Under the pieces are notes generated by a model. It worked only from the letters and a program-made list of their open reading frames with translations, had not been told where the DNA came from and did no database searches. DNA of 64,000 nt, from assembly GCF_000633515.1 (NCBI RefSeq), contig NZ_AYMP01000015.1, positions 61,426 to 125,425 on the forward strand. Direction: 5' to 3'. Made by a program: the position numbers and the translations under genes. Source of the DNA: Morganella morganii H1r (GTDB lineage: Bacteria; Pseudomonadota; Gammaproteobacteria; Enterobacterales; Enterobacteriaceae). Each line of letters begins with the position of its first letter. Position 1 is the first letter of the stretch. Below are positions 32,300-43,632 of this stretch, in pieces.

Positions 32300-32345
32300 A
32301 CGGCGTTACTTTTCGTTTCTTTTTTACGCGCAAAGCCCCCTGAGT

Positions 32346-32393
32346 TCAGGCGCTAAAGTAAAAAAAGAAGCGGAAAGAAACGATATTATTCAT
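32346..32393 (-). CDS. pheM: Phenylalanyl-tRNA synthetase operon leader peptide
   Basis: A 15-codon open frame encodes MNNIVSFRFFFYFSA, with five phenylalanines, closely matching the 14-aa E. coli PheM leader in its F-rich core (FRFFFYFS). Ribosome stalling at the Phe codons when charged tRNA-Phe is scarce prevents the downstream terminator and allows pheST transcription. Confidence 0.92.
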   Translation of the reverse strand: MNNIVSFRFFFYFSA

Positions 32394-32504
32394 TTTCTCA
32401 ACTATTTATCAGTTAACCGGATGTGTTTTGCCATAGTACGCGAAAAACATGCGGATATACAATGACAAATTATTCATTCAGCAGATTTTTTTTGCCGGAC
32501 AGCA

Positions 32505-32528
32505 AAAGAGGGAGCAAGCTCCCTCTTC
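32505..32528 (-). terminator. Terminator after rplT
   Basis: AGAGGGAGC / GCTCCCTCT stem with a 2-nt loop, 12 bp past the rplT stop on the minus strand; the T tail (TTTTGCTG) is short. Confidence 0.65.
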
Positions 32529-32539
32529 TGTCTGAACAA

Positions 32540-32905
<366 letters not shown>

Positions 32906-32936
32906 CTAAAGTCGTAAACTTTGCTAAAAAACTTGC

Positions 32937-33155
<219 letters not shown>

Positions 33156-33225
33156 TTAAACAACGAATTAACCCGGCGAATAAAAGCCGGGGTTGCCCCC
33201 GGTGTTTATTACTTGGATTGCCGGA

Positions 33226-33768
<543 letters not shown>

Positions 33769-35700
33769 TTATTCCTCCGGTTGTTCTTCAAGTCTGCGAC
33801 TGCGAATTTCTTCAAGCAGTGCGTCTTTAAATTCGCTCACGTTTATGCTGCCAAGATCGTTACCGCGGCGGGTACGAACAGACACTTCGCCTGTTTCCAT
33901 CTCTTTATCACCGCAGACCAGCATATACGGAACACGTCGTAACGTGTGTTCACGAATTTTAAAGCCAATCTTCTCATTTCTCAAGTCTGCTTTTGCACGA
34001 ATGCCGGCATCCTGCAGTTCTTTGACGACTTCCCGGACATAATCGGCCTGAGAATCAGTGATGTTCATCACCACTACCTGGTTAGGCGCTAACCATGTCG
34101 GGAAGAAACCGGCAGTTTCTTCAGTCAGGATACCAATGAAGCGCTCCATCGAGCCTAAGATCGCACGGTGAATCATCACCGGGGTCACACGTTCATTGTT
34201 TTCGGCAACATAAGTTGCCCCCAGACGAGCCGGCAGAGAGAAATCGAGCTGCACTGTACCACATTGCCATGCACGATCCAAACAATCATACAAAGTAAAT
34301 TCAATTTTCGGCCCGTAGAAGGCACCTTCGCCCGGCAGATATTCGAATTCAATGTTGTTTTCTTTCAGGGCACTTGCCAGATCAGCTTCGGCTTTGTCCC
34401 ACTGGACATCAGAACCGATGCGTTTTTCCGGACGGGTGGACAGTTTAACCACAATCTTTTTAAAGCCGAAAGTGGAGTACATGTCATAGACCATGCGGAT
34501 ACAGGAACTGACTTCGTCCATTACCTGCTCTTCTGTACAGAAGATGTGCGCATCATCCTGCGTAAAGCCGCGGACACGCATCAGACCGTGCAGTGCACCG
34601 GAAGATTCGTTACGGTGACAGCTGCCGAACTCCGCCATACGCAGCGGCAGATCACGGTAAGAACGCAGACCCTGGTTGAAGATCTGAATGTGACCCGGAC
34701 AGTTCATCGGCTTAATGCAGTATTCACGGTTCTCGGAAGACGTTGTGAACATGTGCTCTTTGTAGTTTTCCCAGTGTCCTGTTTTTTCCCACAGAACGCG
34801 GTCCATCATAAACGGACCTTTCACTTCCTGGTAATCATACTCTTTCAGTTTCACACGGACGAACACTTCCAGCTCACGGAAAATTGTCCAGCCGTCGTTA
34901 TGCCAGAACGCCATACCGGGCGCTTCTTCCTGCATATGATACAGGTCAAGCTGCTTACCGATTTTACGGTGGTCACGTTTTGCGGCTTCTTCCAGGCGCT
35001 GCAGATAAGCGGCTAACTGCTTCTTATCGCCCCACGCGGTGCCGTAAATACGTTGCAGCATTTTGTTTTCGCTGTTGCCGCGCCAGTAGGCACCGGCCAC
35101 TTTCTGCAATTTGAAGTTATGGCAGAAGCGCATGTTCGGTACGTGCGGACCACGGCACATATCGACATATTCTTCATGGAAATACAGTGCAGGATGCTCA
35201 TCCTGACCGATATTTTCGTCCAGAATTTCAACCTTGTAATCTTCACCGCGGGAAACGAACATCTCGCGGGCCTCGCCCCATGTGACGCGCTTTTTCACCA
35301 CGTCATAATCTTTTTTGGCGAGTTCCATCATCCGCTGTTCGAGTTTCTCGAGGTCTTCCTGGGTCAGTGACTCATCAAGATCAACGTCATAATAGAAACC
35401 GTTATCGATTACCGGACCAATCGCCATGCGGGTGTCCGGCCATAATTGTTTAATGGCATGACCTAACAGGTGAGCACAGGAGTGGCGGATAATTTCCAGT
35501 CCTTCCTCGTCTTTGGCGGTGATAATGGCTAAATTTGCATCGTGCTCAATCATGTCGCAGGCATCAGCCAGCGTACCGTTGACACGACCCGCGATACAGG
35601 CTTTCGCCAGACCGGCACCGATATCATTCGCAACATCAAGGACAGAAACAGGATGGTTAAACTGGCGCTGACTGCCGTCAGGAAGAGTAATTACAGGCAT
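33769..35700 (-). CDS. thrS: Threonyl-tRNA synthetase
   Basis: 643 aa (E. coli 642). TGS domain at residues 1-62, editing domain with HAIKQLW near 78, class II core with the zinc-binding cysteine in PMNCPGHI and histidines later, and a C-terminal anticodon-binding domain. It represses its own translation by binding a tRNA-like leader, the hairpin of which is visible at 35723-35743. Heads the thrS-infC-rpmI-rplT unit. Confidence 0.97.
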   Translation of the reverse strand: MPVITLPDGSQRQFNHPVSVLDVANDIGAGLAKACIAGRVNGTLADACDMIEHDANLAIITAKDEEGLEIIRHSCAHLLGHAIKQLWPDTRMAIGPVIDNGFYYDVDLDESLTQEDLEKLEQRMMELAKKDYDVVKKRVTWGEAREMFVSRGEDYKVEILDENIGQDEHPALYFHEEYVDMCRGPHVPNMRFCHNFKLQKVAGAYWRGNSENKMLQRIYGTAWGDKKQLAAYLQRLEEAAKRDHRKIGKQLDLYHMQEEAPGMAFWHNDGWTIFRELEVFVRVKLKEYDYQEVKGPFMMDRVLWEKTGHWENYKEHMFTTSSENREYCIKPMNCPGHIQIFNQGLRSYRDLPLRMAEFGSCHRNESSGALHGLMRVRGFTQDDAHIFCTEEQVMDEVSSCIRMVYDMYSTFGFKKIVVKLSTRPEKRIGSDVQWDKAEADLASALKENNIEFEYLPGEGAFYGPKIEFTLYDCLDRAWQCGTVQLDFSLPARLGATYVAENNERVTPVMIHRAILGSMERFIGILTEETAGFFPTWLAPNQVVVMNITDSQADYVREVVKELQDAGIRAKADLRNEKIGFKIREHTLRRVPYMLVCGDKEMETGEVSVRTRRGNDLGSINVSEFKDALLEEIRSRRLEEQPEE

Positions 35701-35722
35701 TTTTAAATCCTTATCTACAGTG

Positions 35723-35743
35723 GTGACCCATACGTAAGATCAC
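35723..35743 (-). promoter_or_regulatory. thrS translational operator (anticodon-arm mimic)
   Basis: On the minus strand GTGATCTTACGTATGGGTCAC forms a GTGA/TCAC stem whose loop contains CGU, the threonine anticodon. It is followed by CACTG and AAGGA before the thrS ATG, nearly the E. coli operator domain and spacer as I recall them. Bound ThrS would block ribosome entry. The rest of the 331-bp gap (35701-36031) holds the upstream leader and no gene. Confidence 0.7.
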
Positions 35744-36031
35744 ATATAGAAATCTCATTTATTTGATTTTCAGTACGTTACCGGCAATTTCTTGCGTACA
35801 TTGCAAGCCGGGTCACACCAGCGGATCATAATCTGCCGGGCGCCCTTGCCGGAACTCAAAATCCATACTAGCACAGCAAATAAGGATTAATAGATTTATG
35901 TGACCAGGTATCTGAAAAAGTGTGCCGTGTCACAAAGAATGCAGAAATTATGAACATTTTCTTTTTAAAACAGTGTCTGCGGCGGATTTTAAATCATTTT
36001 TTGTACTGTCAGAATCCGCCGCAGGCCGTTC

Positions 36032-37585
36032 TCAGGGAAGAACCGGATTGTCTTCCGGTAATGAATCAAATGATTTCAGTTCATTTTTAAAATCCACCAC
36101 ATTTCTCTGGCCGGCACATTCCGTATCCCGCAGCCAGTCACAATGATTATCCAGCTTAGCTTCTTTAATACCCATCCACTGACTCAGCAGCGGCAGCATC
36201 GATAATCCGCTGCGGAAATGTGTTATACGGTTTTGTGACTGTGCATCAAACGCCGTAATAAAAAACGGCACCTGAAAATTTTGTTTCATGCTGTCGCCGT
36301 GTGTCAGATTGGTATTCTCCGTGCCCTTATCCGTAAACAGCAGACCGTGGTCAGAGAAGTAAGCCATTGTCCAGCGCTGATGCTCCTGCCCTGCCATCCC
36401 GGCAATATCGGACAGTAATTTATCGGTGTTCTCAATACTTTTGATATAACAGGAAATATTACGGGAACCGATGAATTTATCGAAATTTTCAGTCAGCCTT
36501 CCGCATGGCTGCGGATGAGAGCCGATTAAATGCACCACAATCAGTTTTTTACCGTTCTTCTCTGCCAGTGCATCGCGGACGAACGGCAGCAGCATTTCAT
36601 CCGGCCCGCCTTTATCCGAGCGGTTCGGGGCGAGAAAATGATAAAACCCGGCTTTTTTCCCCATAATACCGACAGGGGAATCATAAATACCTTTCATATG
36701 CTGATTTGAAATCCAGTATGTATGAAAACCGGCTTTATTGGCCAGCGTCACCAGATTATCACTCAGGTTTGTCACCTTCCCTTCACGGACAGCAAGTGCA
36801 TTTGTCAGAGACAGCGTGGTAGAGCCGGATGCAGAAATATAGTTATCGAAAAACAGGCCGTTGCGGCTGCTCATCCACGGCGTATTCGGGTGTAATTCAA
36901 AACCGAACGCATGCATAAAGTCTTTGCGGACACTTTCACCGATAACAAGAATATAGGTGTCATAACCGGTTTCTGTCACTTGCGGGTTCCAGTGGTCACT
37001 GGTTTCAATCACTTTCGCATAACGCAGGTTGTCTTTGCGGATTTCCGCATAGCTTTCATAACTGTCACGGAAAAAACGAATTTCCGGCAGACCGGAACGA
37101 AATACCGAGACAACCCCCTCAGATTTTCCCTGAATATAATCTTTTGAGGATGACCAGAATGCGGTAATAAAAAAGACGGTAAACAGTGCAATACGCTGAT
37201 GACGTTTTTTCAGTGGTTTCATCAGCAACGCGCAGCCTGCAAATACCAGCAGTCCGGCAAGATACAGATAGGTTTTGAACGGCAGTCCGGCAATATATTC
37301 CAGTGATTCACCATTATCCGTATACATCAGTGAACCAACCGCATTCACATCAGGATAACCGTAATTAATCCCCACCGCCCCGTAGATAAGGCCCGAAAGT
37401 AAATATATCGTCAGCAGCAGAATATACAGCACTCTGCTGAACGACAGGCAGAATGTAAGCAGTGCCGCCGCACTGAGAACATAAATAAACTTATATTCAT
37501 AACCAAAACTTAAATGCAGAACCGACAGAAACAGAAAAAGCCCGGCTGTCGCAATAAAAATTCTTAACATACGTGTTGTCATCAT
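36032..37585 (-). CDS. Sulfatase-fold phosphoethanolamine transferase-like membrane protein
   Basis: 517-aa inner-membrane protein with about five N-terminal helices (residues 1-150) and a periplasmic alkaline-phosphatase-like domain. Metal-site motifs are GESVRKDF near 217 and SDHG near 412; the expected nucleophilic threonine lies in SASGSTTLSLTNAL near 252. Family members (EptA, CptA, OpgE, MCR) transfer phosphoethanolamine from phosphatidylethanolamine to lipid A, core, or glucans. The sequence around the nucleophile differs from EptA/MCR, so the acceptor is not assignable. Monocistronic on the minus strand, divergent from a candidate small RNA. Confidence 0.72.
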   Translation of the reverse strand: MMTTRMLRIFIATAGLFLFLSVLHLSFGYEYKFIYVLSAAALLTFCLSFSRVLYILLLTIYLLSGLIYGAVGINYGYPDVNAVGSLMYTDNGESLEYIAGLPFKTYLYLAGLLVFAGCALLMKPLKKRHQRIALFTVFFITAFWSSSKDYIQGKSEGVVSVFRSGLPEIRFFRDSYESYAEIRKDNLRYAKVIETSDHWNPQVTETGYDTYILVIGESVRKDFMHAFGFELHPNTPWMSSRNGLFFDNYISASGSTTLSLTNALAVREGKVTNLSDNLVTLANKAGFHTYWISNQHMKGIYDSPVGIMGKKAGFYHFLAPNRSDKGGPDEMLLPFVRDALAEKNGKKLIVVHLIGSHPQPCGRLTENFDKFIGSRNISCYIKSIENTDKLLSDIAGMAGQEHQRWTMAYFSDHGLLFTDKGTENTNLTHGDSMKQNFQVPFFITAFDAQSQNRITHFRSGLSMLPLLSQWMGIKEAKLDNHCDWLRDTECAGQRNVVDFKNELKSFDSLPEDNPVLP

Positions 37586-37611
37586 ACCCGGTAATTTTAA
37601 TTATCAGAACA

Positions 37612-37640
37612 GAAAAAGTCCCGCATTATAACGGGACTTT
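37612..37640 (-). terminator. Intrinsic terminator in the leader of the pEtN-transferase-like gene
   Basis: AAAGTCCCG / CGGGACTTT stem with an 8-nt loop and T5 on the minus strand, 27 bp upstream of the 37585 start. It may end emtA readthrough or act as an attenuator. Confidence 0.6.
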
Positions 37641-37773
37641 CCTCCGGGGACGACCGCTTTGTAACAATCCCGGGCCTCAATCATTCATACTACTGAACTA
37701 TCAGGTAAAACATTGATACAATTTATCATTCTTAATTCACCAATTGTAAAATGTTGTCCGTTATACTCCAACC

Positions 37774-37838
37774 GTAGTAGAGATAAGTGAACTTTTGGTA
37801 TTTCTCATTGCCCTGATACTGAATCAGGGCTTTTTTTT
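37774..37838 (+). ncRNA. Candidate small RNA of about 65 nt
   Basis: A strong intrinsic terminator (GCCCTGAT / ATCAGGGC, 5-nt loop, T8 at 37831-37838) lies on the plus strand with no plus-strand gene upstream: the nearest genes on both sides are on the minus strand. A perfect-looking -10 (TATACT, 37762-37767) precedes it by about 43 bp. The pattern fits an Hfq-type small RNA; I do not recognise it. The 5' end is estimated. No other gene is seen in 37586-38052. Confidence 0.45.
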
Positions 37839-38052
37839 ATTTTTCCGCACAACACGCAATTCCCCGCACTCCCTCATTCTTTTCTTCGCTATTAATGATA
37901 CAGGTCGTATGCTTTTTATACACAGGGAACGGGCGTGCCATATAAATAAAAAGGCCAGACAGATTTTTTACAGCGGGACAAGTCCGCTGCAGATTCACAC
38001 TGCAGCGCAGTATCTGCAACGGAGAAGCGCTCAGGAAGGGAAAATCAGAAGG

Positions 38053-38733
38053 TCAGTCTGCCATCGCCAGTGCACGGTATGCATTTTTGACTTTCCACAG
38101 ATAACGGGGAGCCTGTGACGCAGGATGTTTACTCTGCACATGCTCATAAAACTCATCGGCTGACAATGCGTTAATTTTTTCAATCGCCAGGGCGCGATTG
38201 TTATCAAACGTACGCAGTAATGCGCCGGCACCATTGACATAAGAGACGATCGTAGCGTAATTGAGGGTTTGCGGATCGGTAATACCTGCCAGATGCTGGT
38301 CTCGGATAATCCGGATATAGGTGGTACCGATGTCGATATTGGTTTGCGGATCCAGCAGTTCGCGGGTGCTCGGTTCGCCGTTGCGGCCTTTCACACGGTA
38401 GGCATCGCGCCCGGCGGTTGAAGCTTTAATCTGCATCAGGCCCACCGCGTTGGATGTGCTGATCACATCCGGCCGGTAAGAGGATTCCACCTCAATAATG
38501 GCGCGGATCAGTGTTTCATCGACTTCATAACGGTTGGATGCCTGGCGGATAAACTGATCAAACGGCGTGGCCGGATAGACCCCGCTGCCCTTTACCGGAT
38601 AGGCGGAATAATCACTGATACCGGACGATGGCGGCGTTATCCAGCCACCGGAACCGGTACGGGACTGTTTGCTGCTTCCTGAGCAGCCCGCCAACAATAA
38701 TGCTAACGCAATCACACTAACGGTTTTTTTCAC
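38053..38733 (-). CDS. emtA: Membrane-bound lytic murein transglycosylase EmtA (MltE)
   Basis: 226-aa outer-membrane lipoprotein that cleaves glycan strands endolytically. Lipobox LLAGC follows a KKTVSVIALALL signal; the SLT domain has the catalytic glutamate in AIIEVESSYRP and GLMQIKASTAGRDAYR, then SYVNGAGALLRTF, all close to E. coli EmtA. The start is taken as GTG at 38733 (AAGGG 7 bp upstream, typical signal peptide); ATGs at 38748 and 38784 are alternatives. Confidence 0.9.
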   Translation of the reverse strand: MKKTVSVIALALLLAGCSGSSKQSRTGSGGWITPPSSGISDYSAYPVKGSGVYPATPFDQFIRQASNRYEVDETLIRAIIEVESSYRPDVISTSNAVGLMQIKASTAGRDAYRVKGRNGEPSTRELLDPQTNIDIGTTYIRIIRDQHLAGITDPQTLNYATIVSYVNGAGALLRTFDNNRALAIEKINALSADEFYEHVQSKHPASQAPRYLWKVKNAYRALAMAD

Positions 38734-38885
38734 TCTGTTACCCTTCATCCGGCTTTCTGACGAAGCTAAGAATACTGAAAACACACATAAACCAAAAGGA
38801 GTTTACTTAACTTTTACATTTTATGTGATTCATAGCATAGTGTGAATTGATCGTACTGAATGTTATAACAATATTACGGAAGTGC

Positions 38886-38920
38886 TTGACAACAATAAAT
38901 GATATTGATAATCATTATCA
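38886..38920 (+). promoter_or_regulatory. sitA promoter with perfect Fur box
   Basis: TTGACA at 38886-38891 serves as -35; TGATAATCATTATCA at 38906-38920 is a perfect 7-1-7 Fur palindrome that covers the -10 region. It lies 50 bp upstream of the sitA ATG. Iron-dependent repression follows from the family. Confidence 0.85.
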
Positions 38921-38970
38921 ATAACGATATCCTTAGTAATTGTCACACTTTAACCAGGCAGGCTGATAAT

Positions 38971-39900
38971 ATGAACAAAAAACAAAATACCTTTTCCCTT
39001 CCGTCCCTGACACAGATATTCCGCCACGCTGTGCTGCTGCTTACCCTGTGCGCGGTCAGCGGATATTCCGCGGCGGCAGAGAAAAAATTCAAGGTTGTTA
39101 CCACGTTCACTATCATTCAGGATATGGCGCAGAATGTGGCCGGTGACGCCGCTGTTGTGGAATCCATCACCAAACCGGGTGCTGAAATCCATGACTATCA
39201 GCCAACCCCGAAAGATATTATGCGGGCGCAGGATGCAGATCTGATCCTGTGGAACGGTCTGAACCTGGAACGCTGGTTTGAGCGCTTCTTTGAAAATTTA
39301 CAGGATGTCCCGGCGGTTGTCATTACAGAAGGTATTACCCCTAACTCTATCCGCGGCGGCGCATATAACGGTAACCCGAACCCGCATGCCTGGATGTCCC
39401 CGACCAATGCGCTGATGTACATCGAAAATATCCGGGCTGCGCTGGTCAAACATGATCCTGCGAATGCGGAAACCTACAATAAAAATGCGGCTGAGTATGC
39501 AGCGAAGATAAAAGCACTTGATGCCCCGCTCCGTGCCCGTCTGGCCAACATCCCGGAAAACCAGCGCTGGCTGGCAACCAGTGAAGGTGCATTCAGTTAT
39601 CTGGCCAATGATTACGGTTTTCAGGAAGTGTATCTGTGGCCGATTAACGCAGAAGAGCAAGGTACCCCGCAACAGGTTCGCCACATGATTGATACTGTCC
39701 GTGAATATAAAATTCCGGTCGTCTTCAGCGAAAGCACCATTTCTGATAAACCGGCTAAACAGGTCGCCAAAGAAACCGGCGCAGAGTACGGTGGTGTACT
39801 GTATGTGGATTCCCTGTCTGCCGCTGACGGCCCTGTTCCGACCTATATTGATTTGCTCAATACCACTGTAGATACTATCGCCAAAGGATTTCATCAATGA
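38971..39900 (+). CDS. sitA: Iron/manganese ABC transporter substrate-binding protein SitA
   Basis: 309-aa periplasmic metal-binding protein of the ZnuA/TroA class (cluster 9). Signal peptide to about residue 36; metal-ligand motifs [17 protein letters not shown], and [15 protein letters not shown] follow in order. The ATG at 38971 precedes the signal peptide; an open frame 24 codons longer runs back through the Fur box and is rejected. First gene of sitABCD. Confidence 0.93.
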   Translation: MNKKQNTFSLPSLTQIFRHAVLLLTLCAVSGYSAAAEKKFKVVTTFTIIQDMAQNVAGDAAVVESITKPGAEIHDYQPTPKDIMRAQDADLILWNGLNLERWFERFFENLQDVPAVVITEGITPNSIRGGAYNGNPNPHAWMSPTNALMYIENIRAALVKHDPANAETYNKNAAEYAAKIKALDAPLRARLANIPENQRWLATSEGAFSYLANDYGFQEVYLWPINAEEQGTPQQVRHMIDTVREYKIPVVFSESTISDKPAKQVAKETGAEYGGVLYVDSLSAADGPVPTYIDLLNTTVDTIAKGFHQ

Positions 39901-40781
39901 GTGATCAATTCAGCAAACCACAGCTGGTTGTTGATAACGCCACTGTCACTTATAACAATGGCCATACCGCAATTTTTGATGCCAGTTTCCGCATAGAGGG
40001 CGGCTCTATCTGTGCCCTCGTCGGTATTAACGGCAGCGGTAAATCCACCCTGTTTAAAACCATTATGGGGCTGGTCACACCGACACAGGGCCGGGTGACA
40101 CTGAATGATGAACCGGTGCGTGCCGCGCTGAAAAAGAATGTGATTGCCTATGTCCCGCAGACAGAAGAAGTGGACTGGAACTTTCCGGTTCTGGTCTCTG
40201 ATGTGGTGATGATGGGTCGTTACGGGAAAATGGGCTTTCTGCGTATTCCCGGTAAAGAGGACAAAAAAGCTGTCGCCGATGCCCTGGAGCGTGTCGGTCT
40301 TACCGGGCTGGGCCACCGCCAGATAGGCGAGCTTTCCGGCGGCCAGAAAAAGCGCGTGTTTCTGGCCCGCGCCCTGGCACAGAACGGCAAAGTATTGCTG
40401 CTGGATGAGCCGTTTACCGGTGTGGATGTCAAAACAGAGAATGCCATTATCGATTTACTGCGTTCACTGCGCGAAGAGGGACATCTGGTGCTGGTCTCCA
40501 CCCATAACCTCGGCAGTGTACCGGAATTCTGTGATCATGTGATCCTGATAAACCGTACGGTGCTCGACAGCGGCCCGACTGCCACCACATTTACACAGAA
40601 AAACCTGGAAAAAACCTTCGGTGGTGTGCTGCGTCATATCAATCTGTCCGGGCCGGATCTGCATGACGACGATGACCCGCGTTCACTGACCGTTATTACG
40701 GATGACGAACGCGCCGCTGTCTTCTACGGCCATCAGGATAATCTGACGGTAAAAACCGGCAGTAAGGACGAGCAGCCATGA
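39897..40781 (+). CDS. sitB: Iron/manganese ABC transporter ATP-binding protein SitB
   Basis: 294-aa ATPase. Walker [10 protein letters not shown] near 42-50, signature LSGGQKKRV near 143, Walker B VLLLDEPF near 163. ATGA overlaps at both ends couple it to sitA and sitC. Confidence 0.93.
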   Translation: MSDQFSKPQLVVDNATVTYNNGHTAIFDASFRIEGGSICALVGINGSGKSTLFKTIMGLVTPTQGRVTLNDEPVRAALKKNVIAYVPQTEEVDWNFPVLVSDVVMMGRYGKMGFLRIPGKEDKKAVADALERVGLTGLGHRQIGELSGGQKKRVFLARALAQNGKVLLLDEPFTGVDVKTENAIIDLLRSLREEGHLVLVSTHNLGSVPEFCDHVILINRTVLDSGPTATTFTQKNLEKTFGGVLRHINLSGPDLHDDDDPRSLTVITDDERAAVFYGHQDNLTVKTGSKDEQP

Positions 40782-41653
40782 CAGAGCTGTTACTCCAGCC
40801 GTTTGAATACAACTATATGGTGAAAGCCATCTGGGTGAGCGGCATTGTCGGTGCCGTGTGTGCATTTTTGTCCGCTTACCTGATGCTCAAGGGCTGGTCA
40901 CTGATGGGGGATGCCCTCTCCCACTCCGTAGTTCCCGGTGTGGCAGGGGCTTACGCTCTCGGCTTCCCCTACTCTGTCGGTGCGTTTTTCACCGGGATGC
41001 TGGCGGCCCTTTCCATGACCTTTGTCCGTCATCTGACACGGTTGCGGGAAGATGCGGTGATCGGATTTATATTTTCCACTTTCTTTGCCGCCGGTCTGCT
41101 GATCGTTTCCCTGAATCCGACCTCGGTAAATGTGCAGACCATTATTATGGGGAATATCCTCGGGATTGCCGATGAAGACATGCTGCAGGTGGAAATTATT
41201 ATTGCGGTTTCTTTCCTCGTGCTGATGTTTATCTGGAAAGATCTGCTGGTGGTATTCTTTGATGAAACCCATGCCCGCTCTATCGGCCTGAACCCGCTGG
41301 CGCTGAAAATTATTTTCTTTACCCTGCTCAGTGCCTGTACTGTCGCGGCACTCCAGACAGTCGGGGCGATTCTGGTCATTGCGATGGTTATTACCCCGGG
41401 AGCCACCGCCTATCTGCTGACCGATCAGTTTAAAAAGCTGCTGATTATCGCCGTTATTTTAGGGGCGGTCACCAGCAGTGCCGGTGCCTACATCAGTTAT
41501 TTCCTGAACGGTGCGACCGGCGGCATGATTGTGACCTTACAGACTATTGTTTTCCTGATTGCCTTCTTCTTCGCACCAAAACACGGCATGCTCTCCGCCC
41601 GCCGCCGTGCCCGCCGTGAATCAGCAAAACTGCGTCAGGAGGCAAACTCATGA
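40778..41653 (+). CDS. sitC: Iron/manganese ABC transporter permease SitC
   Basis: 291-aa inner-membrane permease of the ABC-3 family with about eight or nine helices; [21 protein letters not shown] near residue 30-50 is the family hallmark. The C-terminal tail is arginine-rich. Pairs with SitD. Confidence 0.93.
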   Translation: MTELLLQPFEYNYMVKAIWVSGIVGAVCAFLSAYLMLKGWSLMGDALSHSVVPGVAGAYALGFPYSVGAFFTGMLAALSMTFVRHLTRLREDAVIGFIFSTFFAAGLLIVSLNPTSVNVQTIIMGNILGIADEDMLQVEIIIAVSFLVLMFIWKDLLVVFFDETHARSIGLNPLALKIIFFTLLSACTVAALQTVGAILVIAMVITPGATAYLLTDQFKKLLIIAVILGAVTSSAGAYISYFLNGATGGMIVTLQTIVFLIAFFFAPKHGMLSARRRARRESAKLRQEANS

Positions 41654-42504
41654 GTGATTTTCTGACCTCTCTGTTTATTGATCCGTTTGCCTTTCCGTTT
41701 ATGCAGCGGGCTATGTTTGCCGCTATTCTGACCGGCGCGGTCTGTGCCGTTCTTTCCTGCTTTCTGGTACTCAAAGGCTGGTCGCTGATGGGGGATGCGA
41801 TTTCCCATGCTGTCCTGCCGGGTATTGTGCTGGCTTTCGTGATGGGCATTCCGCTGATTATCGGGGCGTTTGTATCGGGGCTTTTCTGTGCTTTTGCCAC
41901 CGGTTACCTGAAAGAACACAGCCGGATCAAAGAAGATACCGTCATGGGAATTGTGTTCTCCGGTATGTTTGCCCTCGGCCTGGTGCTGTTTACCCGCATT
42001 GATACCGAACAACACCTGACCCACATTCTGTTCGGCAACATCCTCGGGATCACTCAGGCTGAGCTGCGTCAGACCCTGATTATCGCGGGGCTGACCATGG
42101 TGGTACTGATGGTGAAATACAAAGATTTCATGCTGTACTGCTTTGATCCCAACCAGGCCCGGGTTATCGGTCTGCCGGTCCGCATGCTGCACTACGGGCT
42201 GTTATCACTGCTGGCACTGACTATCGTCGCCTCACTCCAGGCTGTCGGGATCATTCTGGTGATCGCTATGCTTATTTCGCCGGGTATCATCGCTTTCCTG
42301 CTGTGCCGCAGTTTCGGCAAAATGATTCTGGTGGCGATTCTGGTCTCTGTCAGCTCCAGCTATATCGGCACTGTCGTCAGCTTCCATATCGACGGCGCCA
42401 CCGGTGCCTGTATTGTGCTGGTACAGGCACTCTATTTTGTGCTGGCACTGATTTATAACCAGCTGCGGTTATCTGCCCTCAAACGCCGCAGACAGATTGT
42501 CTGA
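41650..42504 (+). CDS. sitD: Iron/manganese ABC transporter permease SitD
   Basis: 284-aa ABC-3 permease, paralogue of Sit[22 protein letters not shown] marks the same region. Overlaps sitC by ATGA and ends the operon ahead of a hairpin. Confidence 0.93.
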   Translation: MSDFLTSLFIDPFAFPFMQRAMFAAILTGAVCAVLSCFLVLKGWSLMGDAISHAVLPGIVLAFVMGIPLIIGAFVSGLFCAFATGYLKEHSRIKEDTVMGIVFSGMFALGLVLFTRIDTEQHLTHILFGNILGITQAELRQTLIIAGLTMVVLMVKYKDFMLYCFDPNQARVIGLPVRMLHYGLLSLLALTIVASLQAVGIILVIAMLISPGIIAFLLCRSFGKMILVAILVSVSSSYIGTVVSFHIDGATGACIVLVQALYFVLALIYNQLRLSALKRRRQIV

Positions 42505-42516
42505 CCTTCCGCATCA

Positions 42517-42548
42517 CGGGGGATATTCAGTCACCGGGATATCCCCCG
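42517..42548 (+). terminator. Hairpin after sitD
   Basis: CGGGGGATAT / ATATCCCCCG, perfect 10-bp stem with a 12-nt loop, 12 bp past the sitD stop. No T run follows, so termination may be weak or the hairpin may protect the 3' end. Confidence 0.5.
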
Positions 42549-42698
42549 CTTCAGGACTCTTCCGAAACAGCCATCCGTTTTTGTCCTTTTCTGTCTTTCC
42601 CTGCGCTTACTGTGTAATTTGTGTGAGATATCCGCTTTTTTCTTTTATTTTCCGGCGGTAAGATAGACTAACTGATAGACGGCTTAGTGAGGTGGCTC

Positions 42699-43562
42699 AT
42701 GTGGCAGGCAGCAGGACGTATACTCAGTGAACATTTCGGCGAACACTCGTTCTCTGACAAGAAACAACTCGATGGCGGTGAAATCCACCGTTCCCGGAGT
42801 GCCCGTTACGGCGATCATCCGGTTTTTATCAAATATAACCGGCGTGACATGTTGCAGGTATTCAAAACCGAGGCAGAGCAGCTTGATGCTCTCAGCCGCA
42901 GCCATACACTGACAACCCCCGCCGTTTATGGTGTCGGGTCGACAAAAGAGTTCAGCTTCCTGATTATGGAATATCTGCCGCTGAAGCCTTTTGATTCCCA
43001 TTCCGCCTATATGTTCGGGCAACAGCTGGCGCGTCTGCACCAGTGGCATGAGCAACCCCGTTACGGCTTCGATGACGATAACCTGCTCGGCACCAATCCT
43101 CAGCCGAATGCCTGGGATAAAAAATGGGCTTCGTTCTTTGCTGAAAAACGCATCGGCTGGCAGTTACAGCTGGCAAAAGAGAAAGGTATCATTTTCGGTG
43201 ATATTGACAGCATTATCCGGCGTGTACAGCAAAAACTGTCTGACCATCAGCCGCAGCCCTCTTTGCTGCACGGTGACCTGTGGCCGTCAAACTGTGCGGC
43301 GGTGGCTGACGGCGGCACTGTCGCATTTGATCCGGCGTGTTACTGGGGAGATCGCGAGTGTGACCTGGCGATGCTCTCTTTTTTCCCTGAACTGCCGATG
43401 CAAATCCTCGACGGCTATCAGCAGGTCTGGCCGCTGGACAGTGGTTTCTTAGAGCGCCAGCCGCTGTATCAGCTCTATTACCAGCTTCACCGCAGCCATT
43501 TGTTTGGTGATCGTTATTATCAGAGCGCACAGGCGATTATTGACGATATTCTCGCCGGTTAA
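42699..43562 (+). CDS. yniA: Fructosamine-kinase family protein YniA
   Basis: 287-aa kinase-fold protein (E. coli YniA 286 aa). Ends of the active site are seen in LLHGDLWPSNCA (catalytic loop, HGDLW) and FDPACYWGDRECDLAM. The start MWQAAGRILSEHFGE matches E. coli and has GAGGTG 6 bp upstream; a GTG 12 bp earlier is less likely. Family members phosphorylate ketosamines in protein deglycation; the YniA substrate is unproven. Confidence 0.92.
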   Translation: MWQAAGRILSEHFGEHSFSDKKQLDGGEIHRSRSARYGDHPVFIKYNRRDMLQVFKTEAEQLDALSRSHTLTTPAVYGVGSTKEFSFLIMEYLPLKPFDSHSAYMFGQQLARLHQWHEQPRYGFDDDNLLGTNPQPNAWDKKWASFFAEKRIGWQLQLAKEKGIIFGDIDSIIRRVQQKLSDHQPQPSLLHGDLWPSNCAAVADGGTVAFDPACYWGDRECDLAMLSFFPELPMQILDGYQQVWPLDSGFLERQPLYQLYYQLHRSHLFGDRYYQSAQAIIDDILAG

Positions 43563-43579
43563 TCCCTGTTTTGCCGATA

Positions 43580-43616
43580 AAAAAATACCCCGCCGGAGAC
43601 TCGGCGGGGTATTTTT
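43580..43616. terminator. Bidirectional terminator between yniA and yniB
   Basis: AATACCCCGCCG / CGGCGGGGTATT stem with a 6-nt loop, A run before and T run after, so it works on both strands between convergent genes. Confidence 0.88.
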
Positions 43617-43632
43617 ATTCCGGCTGTTCTGC

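Noticed and set aside
34168..35016. 282-aa plus-strand open frame inside thrS
   Set aside because: Entirely antisense to the conserved thrS gene, with no ribosome-binding site and composition of a shadow frame.
38870..38970. MntR operator before sitA
   Set aside because: Only the Fur palindrome is clear; no AACATAGC-type MntR palindrome seen.
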